In this document: positions 23,801 to 33,140 of the stretch, piece by piece | Layout: every line of letters starts with the position of its first letter | How positions within the stretch are numbered: position 1 is the first letter of the stretch | Source of the DNA: Ectocarpus siliculosus | Lineage: Eukaryota > Sar > Phaeophyceae > Ectocarpales > Ectocarpaceae | DNA: 64,000 bases | Reading direction: 5' to 3' | Assembly: GCA_000310025.1 (NCBI GenBank) | Contig: FN649729.1 | Location: forward strand, 4,533,216-4,597,215 | The notes under the pieces: model-generated | Databases searched by the model: none | The model's input: the letters and a program-made list of their open reading frames with translations, nothing else | Told to the model about the DNA's origin: nothing | Program-made: the position numbers and the translations under genes

Positions 23801-25464
23801 CAGCACAACCTGCTGGGAATGGCCGCTGTGACGCAGCTGAAGGCTGACCCCAAGTACTCGGCAGTGCACGAGCTGCTGCACATTTTTTCGGTGGAGAAGC
23901 TTGGGGAGTACATGGCTTTCCATGAGGTGTGTGCATGTATGGGTGTTTGGTTTTATCACGACAGTATTGCGGCTGATGAACGGCAAGACGTAGACCTTCC
24001 CGAGAAAAAAACGCGAAACGCCTTCTAGTCCACGGGGTTGCAGTTGGATACCGAAGTACTTGTACAAATTATATGGCAGTAGGCTAGGACGACTGTAGCT
24101 TTGCTTACAGCACTTGGCATGTGGGAAGGGATTGCTAATGGCATGGGCTTGGACAACACGTGTATCCATCACTCTGTCTGTCAGAATAGACTGCCACCTC
24201 GTTGCCATGTCGGTCCACGTGTGGCAGAAGATCGCTCGATCCTTGACCGTTCGTCAGGCAATTGTCGCTCAGTTATTCATCTCGTGCCCCCGTATCTTTC
24301 CCCACTCGCCCACCCTGCCCTCTCCCCACTGCCGTAGAAAAACGCAAAGACTCTTGCAGACAACAAGATCGACCACGACAGCTGCGTGTCCAGCATGCGA
24401 CTCCTGTCGCTATGCTCCCTTGCCACGGAACACGAAGAAATTCCCTACCAGGTATATCTTGACGCTGGGCCACGTACACAGCAGCGGTGAACGAGGATGT
24501 TGAGCTCAACCTCCCATTCAATGAAACGCGCAACAAGAACATCACGCTATGTTGTCCTGCCCGTTGGGTGACGTGGACGTAAGAAACACTGACTTGCCTG
24601 TGGACACGATAAATAGGCGGTCGCCAAGGAATGTAGCATCCCGGTTGTTTTCCAAGCCTTCAACATGTTCGATCCACCACTGCACCGGCGAGGCAGCACA
24701 ACGACGGCTTGTCGGGTCTATGACATTTTTTTTGCCGCTCTGCGCGACGCCATGCGGGCGTACCTTGGGTTAAAATGTGTAACATCCTTGCCTACTCGTC
24801 GCAGGTTCCCTTTGATTTGACCCAGGGCGTCTAAACCTTACACAATGCACTTCCCCGACCGTTCCGTCGTGCCCTCGAAAACGCATCGAAAGGTGGTGGC
24901 CGACACTCTGCAGGTTTCCGGGGACGACGAGGTGGAGGACTGGGTACTGCAGGCAATCCAGACGGGCCTAATGGAGGCCAAGATGGACCAGATGCAGCGA
25001 GTCGTGGTGATCAGGCGATGCACAAACCGCGTCTTCGGACCCGCACAGTGGAAGGTGACCGGACGTTTCATTCCTGTCGCGATGCCTCTCCCTCAACGGG
25101 GGGCGTTGTTTTGGACAGGGTGAAGGAGCGGCGACGTTGACCATTTTTGCTCAAAGGATTGTGACTTCTGCCGAAAATCGTGTGTATGATGCGTGTACAT
25201 TGTGGAAAATATGACATGCCATCCCGGAGGGGTGATAAGTCTAAGGACATTATTTGGTCCTCTGGTATGTATGGAAGAACAGTCTTTCTGCGACTCAATC
25301 GCCTACGTTCTAGCCCCGAAGTCGACCCGTTTCCTCCCTCCGTTGCACCTTCGTTTCCGGTGGCACCTCCTCGACCTTCGCAGACCTTGCAAATGAAGCT
25401 CGGGACGTGGAGCGCGAACGTGCAAACACTCCTGTCGGCGATCCAGAAGAGCAATGAGCGGTAA
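17887..25464 (+). CDS. EIF3M: eukaryotic translation initiation factor 3 subunit M
   Basis: Ten exons encode 385 residues: 17887-17982, 19231-19342, 20068-20209, 20760-20901, 21358-21450, 22774-22899, 23837-23926, 24338-24451, 24893-25054 and 25384-25464 (TAA). Every junction keeps phase. Family landmarks include RLKLVTNLYNMLPVR, LMKYLATYDGAT, AVHELLHIFSVEKLGEYMAF, MRLLSLCSLATEHEEIPYQ, then VVADTLQVSGDDEVEDWVLQ and AKMDQMQRVVVIRRC, and finally FGPAQWKTLQMKLGTWSAN. These match the helical repeats and C-terminal PCI domain of plant and animal eIF3m (about 370-390 residues), a subunit of the cytosolic eIF3 complex that helps recruit the 40S ribosome. Exon 7 and exon 9 acceptors were chosen to match the family; in-frame alternatives exist. 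The intron after exon 5 contains the spurious assembly gap, so its real length is near 550 bases. A (CCG)n(CTG)n tract ends about 20 bases before the exon 3 acceptor. Confidence 0.93.
18200..18345 (+). mobile_element. truncated old copy of the 217-bp MITE
   Basis: The segment in eIF3m intron 1 shows CTCGACGAGATGTTTCCAAA, TTTTCGGCCGTCGCACC and CTGTTGTGGAGAAAT in the same order as the internal part of the young copies. The terminal repeats are not recognisable. Confidence 0.45.
19021..19092 (-). other. degenerate tRNA-like sequence
   Basis: On the minus strand a fully paired T-arm (GTGGG-TTCGAAT-CTCGC, with G-T pairs) carries a perfect B-box. Upstream of it an AGTTGGA box resembles a D-arm, and a loop TTCCGGC would give anticodon CCG. 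The 5' acceptor strand does not pair with the 3' strand, so this is at best a tRNA pseudogene or a tRNA-derived SINE remnant. It lies in eIF3m intron 1. Confidence 0.25.
20007..20046 (+). repeat. (CCG)n-(CTG)n trinucleotide tract
   Basis: About seven GCC/CCG triplets run directly into six CTG triplets and then a pyrimidine-rich stretch, ending 20 bases before the acceptor of eIF3m exon 3. It may contribute to the polypyrimidine tract of that acceptor. Confidence 0.85.
21471..22252. other. assembly artefact: spurious gap flanked by corrupted duplicate sequence
   Basis: The 100 Ns at 21631-21730 are flanked by homopolymer-inflated text. The part at about 21484-21630 follows, base for base but degraded, the good sequence at 22253-22395 (ATGGTGGCCAACGAGGCC appears as ATGGGGGGCCACCAGGCC). 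The part at 21731-22240 follows the good sequence at about 20967-21477, including a corrupted copy of eIF3m exon 5. Both contig ends therefore overlap across a poly-C run and the gap is not real. Confidence 0.88.
23317..23533 (+). mobile_element. 217-bp MITE, young copy A, TA target duplication
   Basis: The element has terminal inverted repeats of about 55 bases starting CCGTATATGACACAAGATAA and ending with its complement, flanked on both sides by TA. Copy B at 40808-41024 has the same length in inverted orientation and differs at only about three positions. TA duplication and the lack of coding capacity suggest a Tc1/mariner-mobilised (Stowaway-like) MITE. It sits in the eIF3m intron before exon 7. 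An open frame crosses the element on the minus strand, but it is a by-product of the repeat. Confidence 0.88.
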
Positions 25465-25594
25465 GCGGTACATATGCTTGTGGGAGGAGGGTACTCACAA
25501 GGCTCGCTGTATTGCAAGTCGCGACAAGATTTTTCTTGGGCAGAGCTCTGTCTCAACGGAGAGGATATTCGTTCCACAAAGGGGGGCGCCTTTG

Positions 25595-25620
25595 GATTGT
25601 TGTTGTTGTTGTTGTTGTTG
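25595..25620 (+). repeat. (TTG)n microsatellite
   Basis: About nine TTG triplets lie immediately before a dispersed repeat (25624-25757). The related copy at 45536 is also preceded by a shorter GTTGCTGTTGTTGCTG tract. Confidence 0.9.
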
Positions 25621-25623
25621 TCT

Positions 25624-25757
25624 CCACATTAAAAACCGTTCCGATCTCTCTCTACCCAGTACCTTCGTATGTCCGTACTGATCCAACACTCGACGCGGTC
25701 GATTCCCGTGGTCACAGGTTAACTTACCCTAAAAAGGTACACTCAAATAAACTGGCC
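25624..25757 (+). repeat. dispersed repeat, copy 1 (also at 35280 and 45536)
   Basis: The core CACATT-AAAA-CCGTTCCGATCTCTC..CTACCCAGTACCTTCGT recurs at 35280-35368 and 45536-45600. The 35280 copy also shares a downstream block (GTGGTCA.AGG..AACT.ACCC.AAAAAGG.TACAC). Nothing coding was recognised; it may be the end of an unidentified transposable element. Confidence 0.65.
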
Positions 25758-26712
25758 CCGAGGGGTCCGCAAGTCAATAGAAATCAACGACAGATATTCT
25801 GGGATCCTCCGCTCCCTCTTCACGCTATGCGGGGTATCAACTGAGATTAGCAGTCACTATCTATCATGGGCCGGAGAGAAAGAGGCACACTCCCTTGGTT
25901 CAATCTTGGTACTTCACAACGCAAGCAGAGACAAGTCCATCTGGCACAGAAAAAGAGAGAAAAAAAGAGAGAAAAAAAGGACAAATGGATATATACTGGC
26001 GAGAGCTTGCGAACGCAGGCCTTCGACACGGTAGCCACGATTGAAATTGGGAGTTCTTGTGGAGTTGCTAGTCTGCGAGAACCCTAGTGTTTGCAAACTA
26101 CACACCTTGCAACTTGTGTCTGCCCCTATGCCACACGTGGTGAAATGTTGACAGGGACGCAGTTGTATTTGCTGCTGCACATGCTCCGTGGCACTGGCAC
26201 CACCTTCTTTTCATTGCCGTATTTTCGAGGGTACTGGTAGTTGTGGGATGAATCACGATCGAAACAGTGCAGGTTATAGATGGAGTTCGCCCTTTGTGTT
26301 TGTCGAATATTTCTTGGCCACAAATCGCTAATGCTGGGCTGATTCGGAGGTAGGCGTATCGCCCAAACCTACTAATTTCCAGTTGTGTTTTGGCCCCGTT
26401 TGTGCTACCGCTGTGAATTTCCCCCCGTACCATGCATGCCTGATCAACATATAGGGGATATCGACGCTCCGCCCTGTTACTTTTTTCGTTGTGTCAATGT
26501 CGTTGCACTTGGCGGCAGGTACCAGCAGCAGAGCTTCATGAAGGGGGACTAAGCGGGAACGCAGGGAGTATAATCTGCTGGGGGAACAGAATTGATACGA
26601 CACTGGTCGTGGTTGTCTTTGGTTATCGGCGCTTCAGGGAGCCCTCAAACTCCCGTAGAGCTTAGAAAAAACGATGTTTTGATCAGTTTTTTTCGTCCCG
26701 CCGTCAAATACA

Positions 26713-26747
26713 CCTCTCTCTCTCTCTCTCTCTCTCCCTCTCTCTGA
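26713..26747 (+). repeat. (CT)n microsatellite
   Basis: A run of about 15 CT dinucleotides with one interruption lies in the gene-poor island. Confidence 0.9.
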
Positions 26748-29011
26748 ATACTGTACCCCAATGGATTGTTGGTGCTGATTGTTTTTTATCCTATGGCGTG
26801 ACCTAAGTGGAGGGATATTTGCTTTGGCCATTGTAGCGCCTCCTCTTCATGGCTTGGGGGCGGTGTTGAGTGTGAAGATGACGGAGTTGAACGGGAAGAT
26901 CGGGACTTGGTTAGTCTATCGTTGTTCTAAGCTACTTTTGTCTACGACGTTGGCCGTCCGGTACGATCTTGCTGCGACTTGTTCGTCGAGGTTTGCGATA
27001 TTTTACAGCCAAATGAAACATCCCCGTGTGACTCGCGTCGGGATTGGTATGAGGCGGGACACTGTTTGGTGCAATACCTTTGCCGGGTGTGGGGTTCCTA
27101 AGCAACATTTTGCCAAATCGCATGGTGCGCAATTTCTTTTGTCCAGTCGCTTCCCAGCATCATCAGAGCAGGCAGAGCCCGTAAACACAAGACGTCGTGT
27201 TCATAGTGGCGGGTATCTCGTTCTTTTTTTTTCGCGAGATTACGTGAGCTGTCGGAAGCGTTTTCGCCGTTGCCTTCTCGACGCAAGTCAACACTCGAAC
27301 GAGGAACAACCTCGCCAACACAAGTCTGCATGGTGACCCTGGGCATCAGCCGAGTTGTGACAATATTCGCCCCAATCAGCAGTACGTACTGCTGTAGATA
27401 TCCTTGCTGCTCGGTTGCGTGTAATCAAACGGAGGTAATAGAGTTGCGACCAGGGAGAGCGAGCACCACGTTCGAATTGTTGGATCAACGTCTCAATTCT
27501 ATCTACACTAGTAGTGCACACACACGTTGCACAAAATTGGCGAATTGGCGAAATTGGGGGGCAGCGGCGGGTGGACGGGGGCGCCCGTGGAGGCAGCCCT
27601 GGGCATTTTTGTTTTGAAAGTTCTCCCCCCGCACACACCTTTTCTGCTCCCACCAGCAAGGTTCACCGCCCCAGCCCGCGCGATAGGCGCCTCTCACAGC
27701 CGCTCCTGTGGTTGCCGTGCCACTTGCCGCCGGATTCCATGGCCGATGCGAGCTTGTTGGTTGGCTGATCGAGCCCACGGTCCCACGTTCACTCCTAAAT
27801 TTATCCTGTCTGAAATCCCTCGATTTTACACCGTAAAGTCCCCCACCAAGCGCCTCCAAGATCGAGTAGCGCCCAAGATCCACCCGTCGCAGCACAACAC
27901 AATCGTGCTCGCTGGTGTGTGAGAGCCCGATCCTCCATGCGGTGGAGGCGGAGATGCATGCCTTGGCAGAGCTGTCATTTCAAGGGATGGAGTTGCCAGC
28001 CGGTTGCGAGGTGTGATCGATCAGGTGAGAAAAAGATATGGCCATGCACGAACATACGTACCACTGAAGCCTCATTGCGTGGTGAGCTCTCCCAACTCCC
28101 GCCCTCCCATTTCGATAAATTAAGCATGGCCTCGAGGAGAGCTGTTGTTACTTTCCACCGCTAGCTGTCCCCTCTGCTCCTGGGGGGGAAGGGCGAGTTC
28201 GTCACGAGAGCTCGTCCTCTCTAGATCTCAAAATATGAGTAGTCTATAAGAGAATGAGAAGCTGGACATGGCTGGACGCTTTGATATGTTGCAATCCCTC
28301 CAAGCACATTCTGCGGCTGCCTCTGCTCATCTCGGGCGTGGATCGCTGTTGGCCACTTTGCTCTGTAGTTGGGCCTCGTGCTTGGTTTTGAGACGGTGCT
28401 TTGTGGGTGTCACAACGGAAAGCGCGCCAAACAGATGCTGCGCTGAAAAAATTCAAACGCAGCAGCAGCAGCTCTTGCTGCCCCTGTGACGGGCGGACCA
28501 TTGCGCTCAATTGGCGCGCTTTTCCTCAACAAGCCGTCTACCCGCCGACCCTGTGCATCGGCGGTAGCGGGATAGATAGGCGGTTAGTTACAGTAGGCTA
28601 GGCTATACCCCCGTCGTGTACAATGCTGACCTTGTCCTGGTATCAACGAGTGATAGAGGGTCGTCGACAGCTTTTGTTGGCGCGACCTGGTCAACCCGTC
28701 GAGATTTTCACCTCTTGTTGAATGTTGTTTGCCAGCCATTTTCACTCTCAGGACCAAAATCCATCACACCAGAAGCAATTTTAGAACCAGCATGTATGTT
28801 GGGTGGAGAGTGAGACTCTTCTCGCCCTCTCTGTTGACACATGGAAGGCGATTTGTTGGAGAGTGTCGTACCTTCACTGCCCCTTCGCTGCTGCTCGGTT
28901 TACCCCAGGCGGTGATTCGCTGTCACCCCGCTTGTCTTTTCTCGCCTCGGATGACACAGGCACGCAATCAAATCATTCCAAGCCCTGGCGGCTTACAGAT
29001 TTCTACGGCAA

Positions 29012-29030
29012 TACACACACACACACACAC
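29012..29030 (+). repeat. (AC)n microsatellite
   Basis: A run of nine to ten AC dinucleotides. Confidence 0.9.
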
Positions 29031-30177
29031 GCAGATCGAGCACCAACCGCCCGTTCGTTGGCCCTCTCTCTCTGGTTCATCTCGTCGTTCGTTCTCTTGG
29101 TGAGCGCCCAGCCGCATCTTTACGAGCTACGGCGTAGGTCACGTATGCTGTCTGCTGGTCCGTATCCACCCTCTAAGGGCCGAGACAGACCGTAAAACAG
29201 GAAAGACTGATTCAAGAAAATACGAAACACTACAGTAAAGAGCAAGATCCCGGGCTGATGGGACTGTTTGGGTGTTCTCTGTGCGTCTGCGCGTCTGCAC
29301 TCAGCAAACTGAACTGCTTCTTCTGTGAAACTCGTGGCGCGCTACATAGCATAGCAGAGACCAGGCACGTAGGCCCAGTTGCCCATAAACGAATTGTGCA
29401 CCCACCTATTGTTCAAGGCGACCGCAGAAACAAGGACTCAGAGAATGAACAATTGTATTGTACTGATTCTGCATGGCTGTGAGAGGGCCGTGTGTGTCTG
29501 TCGGACAGACTTTCAAGAACTGAAGATTGTATTCCGCCGCATCTCTCTCTGCTGCCTGTGGTGGTCGTACCCACGTGTATTTCTTGTTCCCTGTTTGCAG
29601 GTCACCTCCAGCCCACGATACGACGAACCAACACCGGGGTGCTGCACCAGCAATGGTGGCCTCAGAAGACGCCGTTCCCTACCTGTTATGTAAGATGGAT
29701 GGCATGGCGATTTTAACTTGTAACGCTGAGTGAAAACCAGCCCGCCAGCACCCAAATTCTGCACTGACTGGTCGTCTGGTCGTGCGAGCCATCGAAATCT
29801 ACGAAATCTCCGTTGTGCTGCATGATCTACCATTATGATCCCCAATTCTATCAAGCAAGCAAGTTCGACATCCGCAAGCGATATCTACATGCCGATGTAG
29901 ACATACAAGTAGACTGCTGTACATGTACATGTTGTTAAGCCCTGAGTTTTTTTGCTTCTTGAACAACACACCCTACTAGGAAGCACACCTTTTTCATCTT
30001 GAACTTGCTGCCCAACCACCATTCTTCTTGGTTGGGATGCTCCGAGTACATGCCAGCATGTTTCGACCCTTGATCGTACAGCGGTAGCTCTGGAGCCACA
30101 AGAACTCAGCCCCTCTGCGTGACCAATGGTAACAGCATATGACCAATGGTTCCAGCCGCAGCAACGGTTGTAGAGAC

Positions 30178-30233
30178 CGCAGCAGCTGCAGCAGCAACAG
30201 AAGCAAGCAGCAGCAGCAGCAGCAGCAGCTGGA
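30178..30233 (+). repeat. imperfect (CAG)n tract
   Basis: CAG triplets interrupted by CTG, CAA and AAG units. In translation it gives poly-Ser, poly-Gln or poly-Leu/Cys stretches; no gene was recognised around it. Confidence 0.85.
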
Positions 30234-31146
30234 CTGGCTGCGAATCGCGAAGCAGCACACGCAACTTTGAGCATATACTCGCTGTGAGGCCGTCTGGTGG
30301 TTGTGTTGATTCCACTCATCATATTCATGCATATCACCTGGCTGCTTCATAACCTTGTGCAAGGAAATTAGCCAAAAGCAAGCACTTGCCTGCGTGTTGG
30401 CGGACCCGGGATGTCTGCACGAACGGAACCAACCAAACCTCGAGCATATTCTAGATCGCGTCGCACCACCTACAATAAAAATAGCTGCATGTGAAGTTGT
30501 CTCCCTCTGTGTTGGTGTCGCTGTGTTCATCACAGACAGGTCTCGAACATCTACAGGACAATCAAAGCCATCCGGAAACACCGTATCGCCGAAGAGTCGA
30601 CGATGTCCGACTCCAACCATCGGTACGAGAAACGTGGAAGACTGTGGTCGGCAGGGAAGATACACAAGGACAACATGAGACTTCGACTTCAAAAAAGGCG
30701 AGTGAAAAAAAACGAAGTAAACCCCCTGTCAAACTATAGGAAGCACCAAACGGGGAAGTTCCTTCTGCTCGCACGTAGAATGGGGTACACGGTAAGCACG
30801 AGTACCTACTCTGGCTGTCCCGCCCTACTAATTATTGGTCAACTGCTTTGTAGGTTGGCTCAACAACTCATTCATCATGGGTAGCACATCGCACACATTC
30901 CACTCGCCAGAATCAAAACATGAAGTGAAAGGTGTAAAGTCTCGAGAGCATAGACTCTACCAGCAAAACGAGGTTCCACTCAACTTTGTGTGTGCGTCGT
31001 AGACTAAATAGTTTCCTGATTCAAATTGTAAAAGAAGTGGTACCTGGGACTTGACCGTGGTGCAGCCAAAAGCATTAATTAAAGGTTCTGATCATCCAAC
31101 GTCATGATGAGCGCTAAATTCTCGTCGCTCATCACCTGATAAAAAA

Positions 31147-31616
31147 TGGCCAAGAAAATTATGGCCTGGCACGACATGACGTGTAAAAATCGCGTGCGAG
31201 TGAAAGGACAAACAAATCAATCCCGGCCTTCGAAAGAGTGGCCCAAGGGGACGTGACCGCAAGGTAACGCAGCCGAAGAAATCGTGGCCTCAAACATCGT
31301 GGCCGAAGAAAACGTGGCCTACGAGAACGGTATCCCAAGAGACATCCTGGCCAAAGAAACCGTGGCCTATGTTGCGGGAAGGGAAAACGAACGTGGTTGG
31401 ACGTGGCCTTCGAAGTCGTGGCCCCAGAAATCGTGGCCCAAGGCAACGTGTCCCCCAAGATAATGTGGCCGAAGAAACCGTGGCCTGAGACATCGTGGCC
31501 GAAGAAATCGTGGCCTACGAAAACGTGACCCCAAGAGAAACCCTGGCCAAAGAAATCGTGGCCCACGGGAGCATGACCCCAGTTAGCTGTGGCCAAAGAA
31601 AATGACGTGGCCTCAG
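31147..31616 (-). repeat. 15-bp minisatellite, GGCCACGATTTCTT type (main array)
   Basis: About thirty units of a 15-17 bp repeat, close to GGCCACGATTTCTTN on the minus strand, fill this stretch. Because many units are 15 bases long, a frame of 146 codons stays open on the minus strand (31159-31596) and reads as degenerate VGHDFFGH repeats. Units differ by scattered substitutions and by 1-2 base indels, which shift the frame part-way, so a selected protein is unlikely. Related arrays lie at 9398-9590 and 32980-33140. Confidence 0.85.
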
Positions 31617-31779
31617 AATACGACTACAACAGGAGGGAAGCAATTCGAACGGGAACCACTGAACTGGTGATGTATGTCCGAGAAGGCCTGCTACTCATAG
31701 CCGATGAGAAGCTAGTCTACTCGGTCATAGAGAGCTTGACTGAGTGACTGCTTGACCGAACCAGAGTTTTTGACGAGCA

Positions 31780-32533
31780 GCCTACGTATGTAGGCGGCCC
31801 GACTCAAGCGACAGTCCAACCAAGCGATAGCTTTAACTTAGCGACCTACGGGCAAGGAGAACGTGCTCGGCACGTGGCAGTGAAGACCACGCCTCCTTTT
31901 CTGCAGACGGCTAGACCAAAGCGACGGCTAGACCTAGCGGTTGTTTAACGTTGCGGCTTGTATCCTTGAAGGAGTGCTTCTTACGGCCGTGAGGAGCACA
32001 CCGGCTTGGTTACCGACCGCTCTGTTTTGCGGCAGCTTAGCCTAGCGATAGCTCGACCAAGTGCTAGATCATGCCCAGGAAGGCATGCTCTTTGCGACAG
32101 GCAGCGAAGAGCATGCTTTACGGGGGGTGGAAAGCCCAACCAAGTGACACGGCTAGACCTGGCGGGATCTTTATCTAGCTGCCTGTGTTCATGAAGGCGC
32201 GCGAGTCATGGCGGTGATGAGCGCTCCCCTTCGTGCTCACAGAGCAAGATCTAGTGACCAACAAACCTAGCGATAGCTTGACCTAGCGACTTGCATCCAA
32301 AGGGTCATGGTCTTCAGGGCCGGTGAAGATCATGTAAGTTTTGGTACAGACAGCAAGACTAAGCGACGGCTAAACTGCAGCGATTTCTTGATCTATCGAC
32401 TTGCTTCCGAGAGGACGTGTTGTTTACGGCCGTGAACAGCTCGCCATCTTGGTTGCAGACCGCAAATTTGAGCGATTGCTACAGTTTAGCGATAACTTGA
32501 CCGACATGGTCGTTCGTCGTAGATGAACAACCA
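31780..32533 (+). repeat. tandem array, about 110-bp period, one hairpin per unit
   Basis: Seven units are recognised, perhaps eight. Each has a moderately conserved half (near AGCGAcgGCTagaCCtAGCGATagc, then TTgACctaGCGACTTGC) followed by a hairpin. Hairpins lie at about 31862-31891 (weak), 31974-31999, 32083-32116, 32197-32224 (bulged), 32306-32334, 32419-32440 and 32507-32533, so spacing is 112, 109, 114, 109, 113 and 88 bases. A shorter perfect palindrome at 31780-31795 may be another unit. Stems include GTGCTTCTTA/TGAGGAGCAC, GCATGCTCTTTGC/GCGAAGAGCATGC and CATGGTCTTCA/TGAAGATCATG. Stem sequences differ between units while pairing is kept. The array has no open frame worth naming. It could be a satellite, a family of structured RNAs, or protein-binding palindromes. 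Confidence 0.75.
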
Positions 32534-32979
32534 GACGTTCATTGTGCAACCGCGAGAATTGCAACCGCGTAGCTTATGGGGGTCCCGAAGAAGTAGAGTG
32601 GGTGGGGGGGCGTAGACCATTCATTACACTACACCTCTGGTGTGAAACGTTTGAAGAGAGGAAGCCTACACAACGCACAAATAGCACTATGGCTGAGGGG
32701 TGGCTCCCGGAGCTGCCTTTAACAACCAACACGCCTACAGCAGTCCGTCCCCTCGACCGACCCCTATGGAGAGGTCTTGCCCAAACTCAGCCCAACCAAG
32801 TGATCACAGAAGACAACAAGCTTTGGTGAACAACAGAAGACAACAATTGCTAGACTCTAGGAGACCAGTAGCAGTTTATTATGGCAAACGCCGTTCTCGA
32901 GACTGGAGTACATATTTGAAAATCATGGCCCTTGTACACGTGATGCAACGTATTTTGACATGATGGAAGATGACCCTGA

Positions 32980-33140
32980 GCACTTGTGGCCTCCGAGAAC
33001 GTGACCGAAGACACTGCGGCCCAGGAATTCAGAACCCACGAGGGTGTACCCCAAGTATATCTCTGCCTACGGGAACATGACCCCGGTTATTTTGACCTTC
33101 GAGGGCGTGGCCTTTGAAATTTTGGCCTCAAATTATTTGG
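32980..33140 (-). repeat. 15-bp minisatellite, GGCCACGATTTCTT type (remnant)
   Basis: Scattered degenerate units (GTGGCCTCCGAGAACGTGACC, GTGGCCTTTGAAATTTTGGCC) on the same strand as the main array, separated from it by the hairpin array and about 450 bases. Confidence 0.55.

Larger units (their letters stand above)
25465..31139. other. gene-poor island, first part
   Basis: No protein family was recognised over 5.7 kb on either strand. The longest open frame (26779-27336, 185 residues) has no recognisable motif and no convincing splice neighbours. The block is dotted with microsatellites: (GTT)n, (CT)n, (AC)n and (CAG)n. A stem TGATGAGCG/CGCTCATCA occurs near 31103-31135, just before the repeat arrays. 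Confidence 0.5.

Noticed and set aside
24792-24834. Extra eIF3m exon reading VPFDLTQ before exon 9
   Set aside because: It has an acceptor but only a weak donor, and joining exon 8 directly to exon 9 gives EEIPYQ-VVADTLQV, which fits the family better.
26779-27336. 185-codon + strand frame in the gene-poor island
   Set aside because: No motif, no codon or amino-acid pattern typical of the genes around it, and no splice partners were found.
27955-28020. Short AVEAEMHALAEL peptide resembling the RNase H end of Copia-type retrotransposons
   Set aside because: The similarity covers about a dozen residues, with nothing else of an element around it, so it is too weak to call.
30106-30692. Cys/Leu-rich minus-strand frames near 30.2 kb
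   Set aside because: Their composition comes from the CAG tract and no conserved segment flanks it.
31159-31596. 146-codon minus-strand frame of VGHDFFGH-type repeats as a real protein
   Set aside because: It is the translation of a 15-bp minisatellite; the frame drifts to a different repeat peptide half-way because of indels, and no splice context or start signal supports it.
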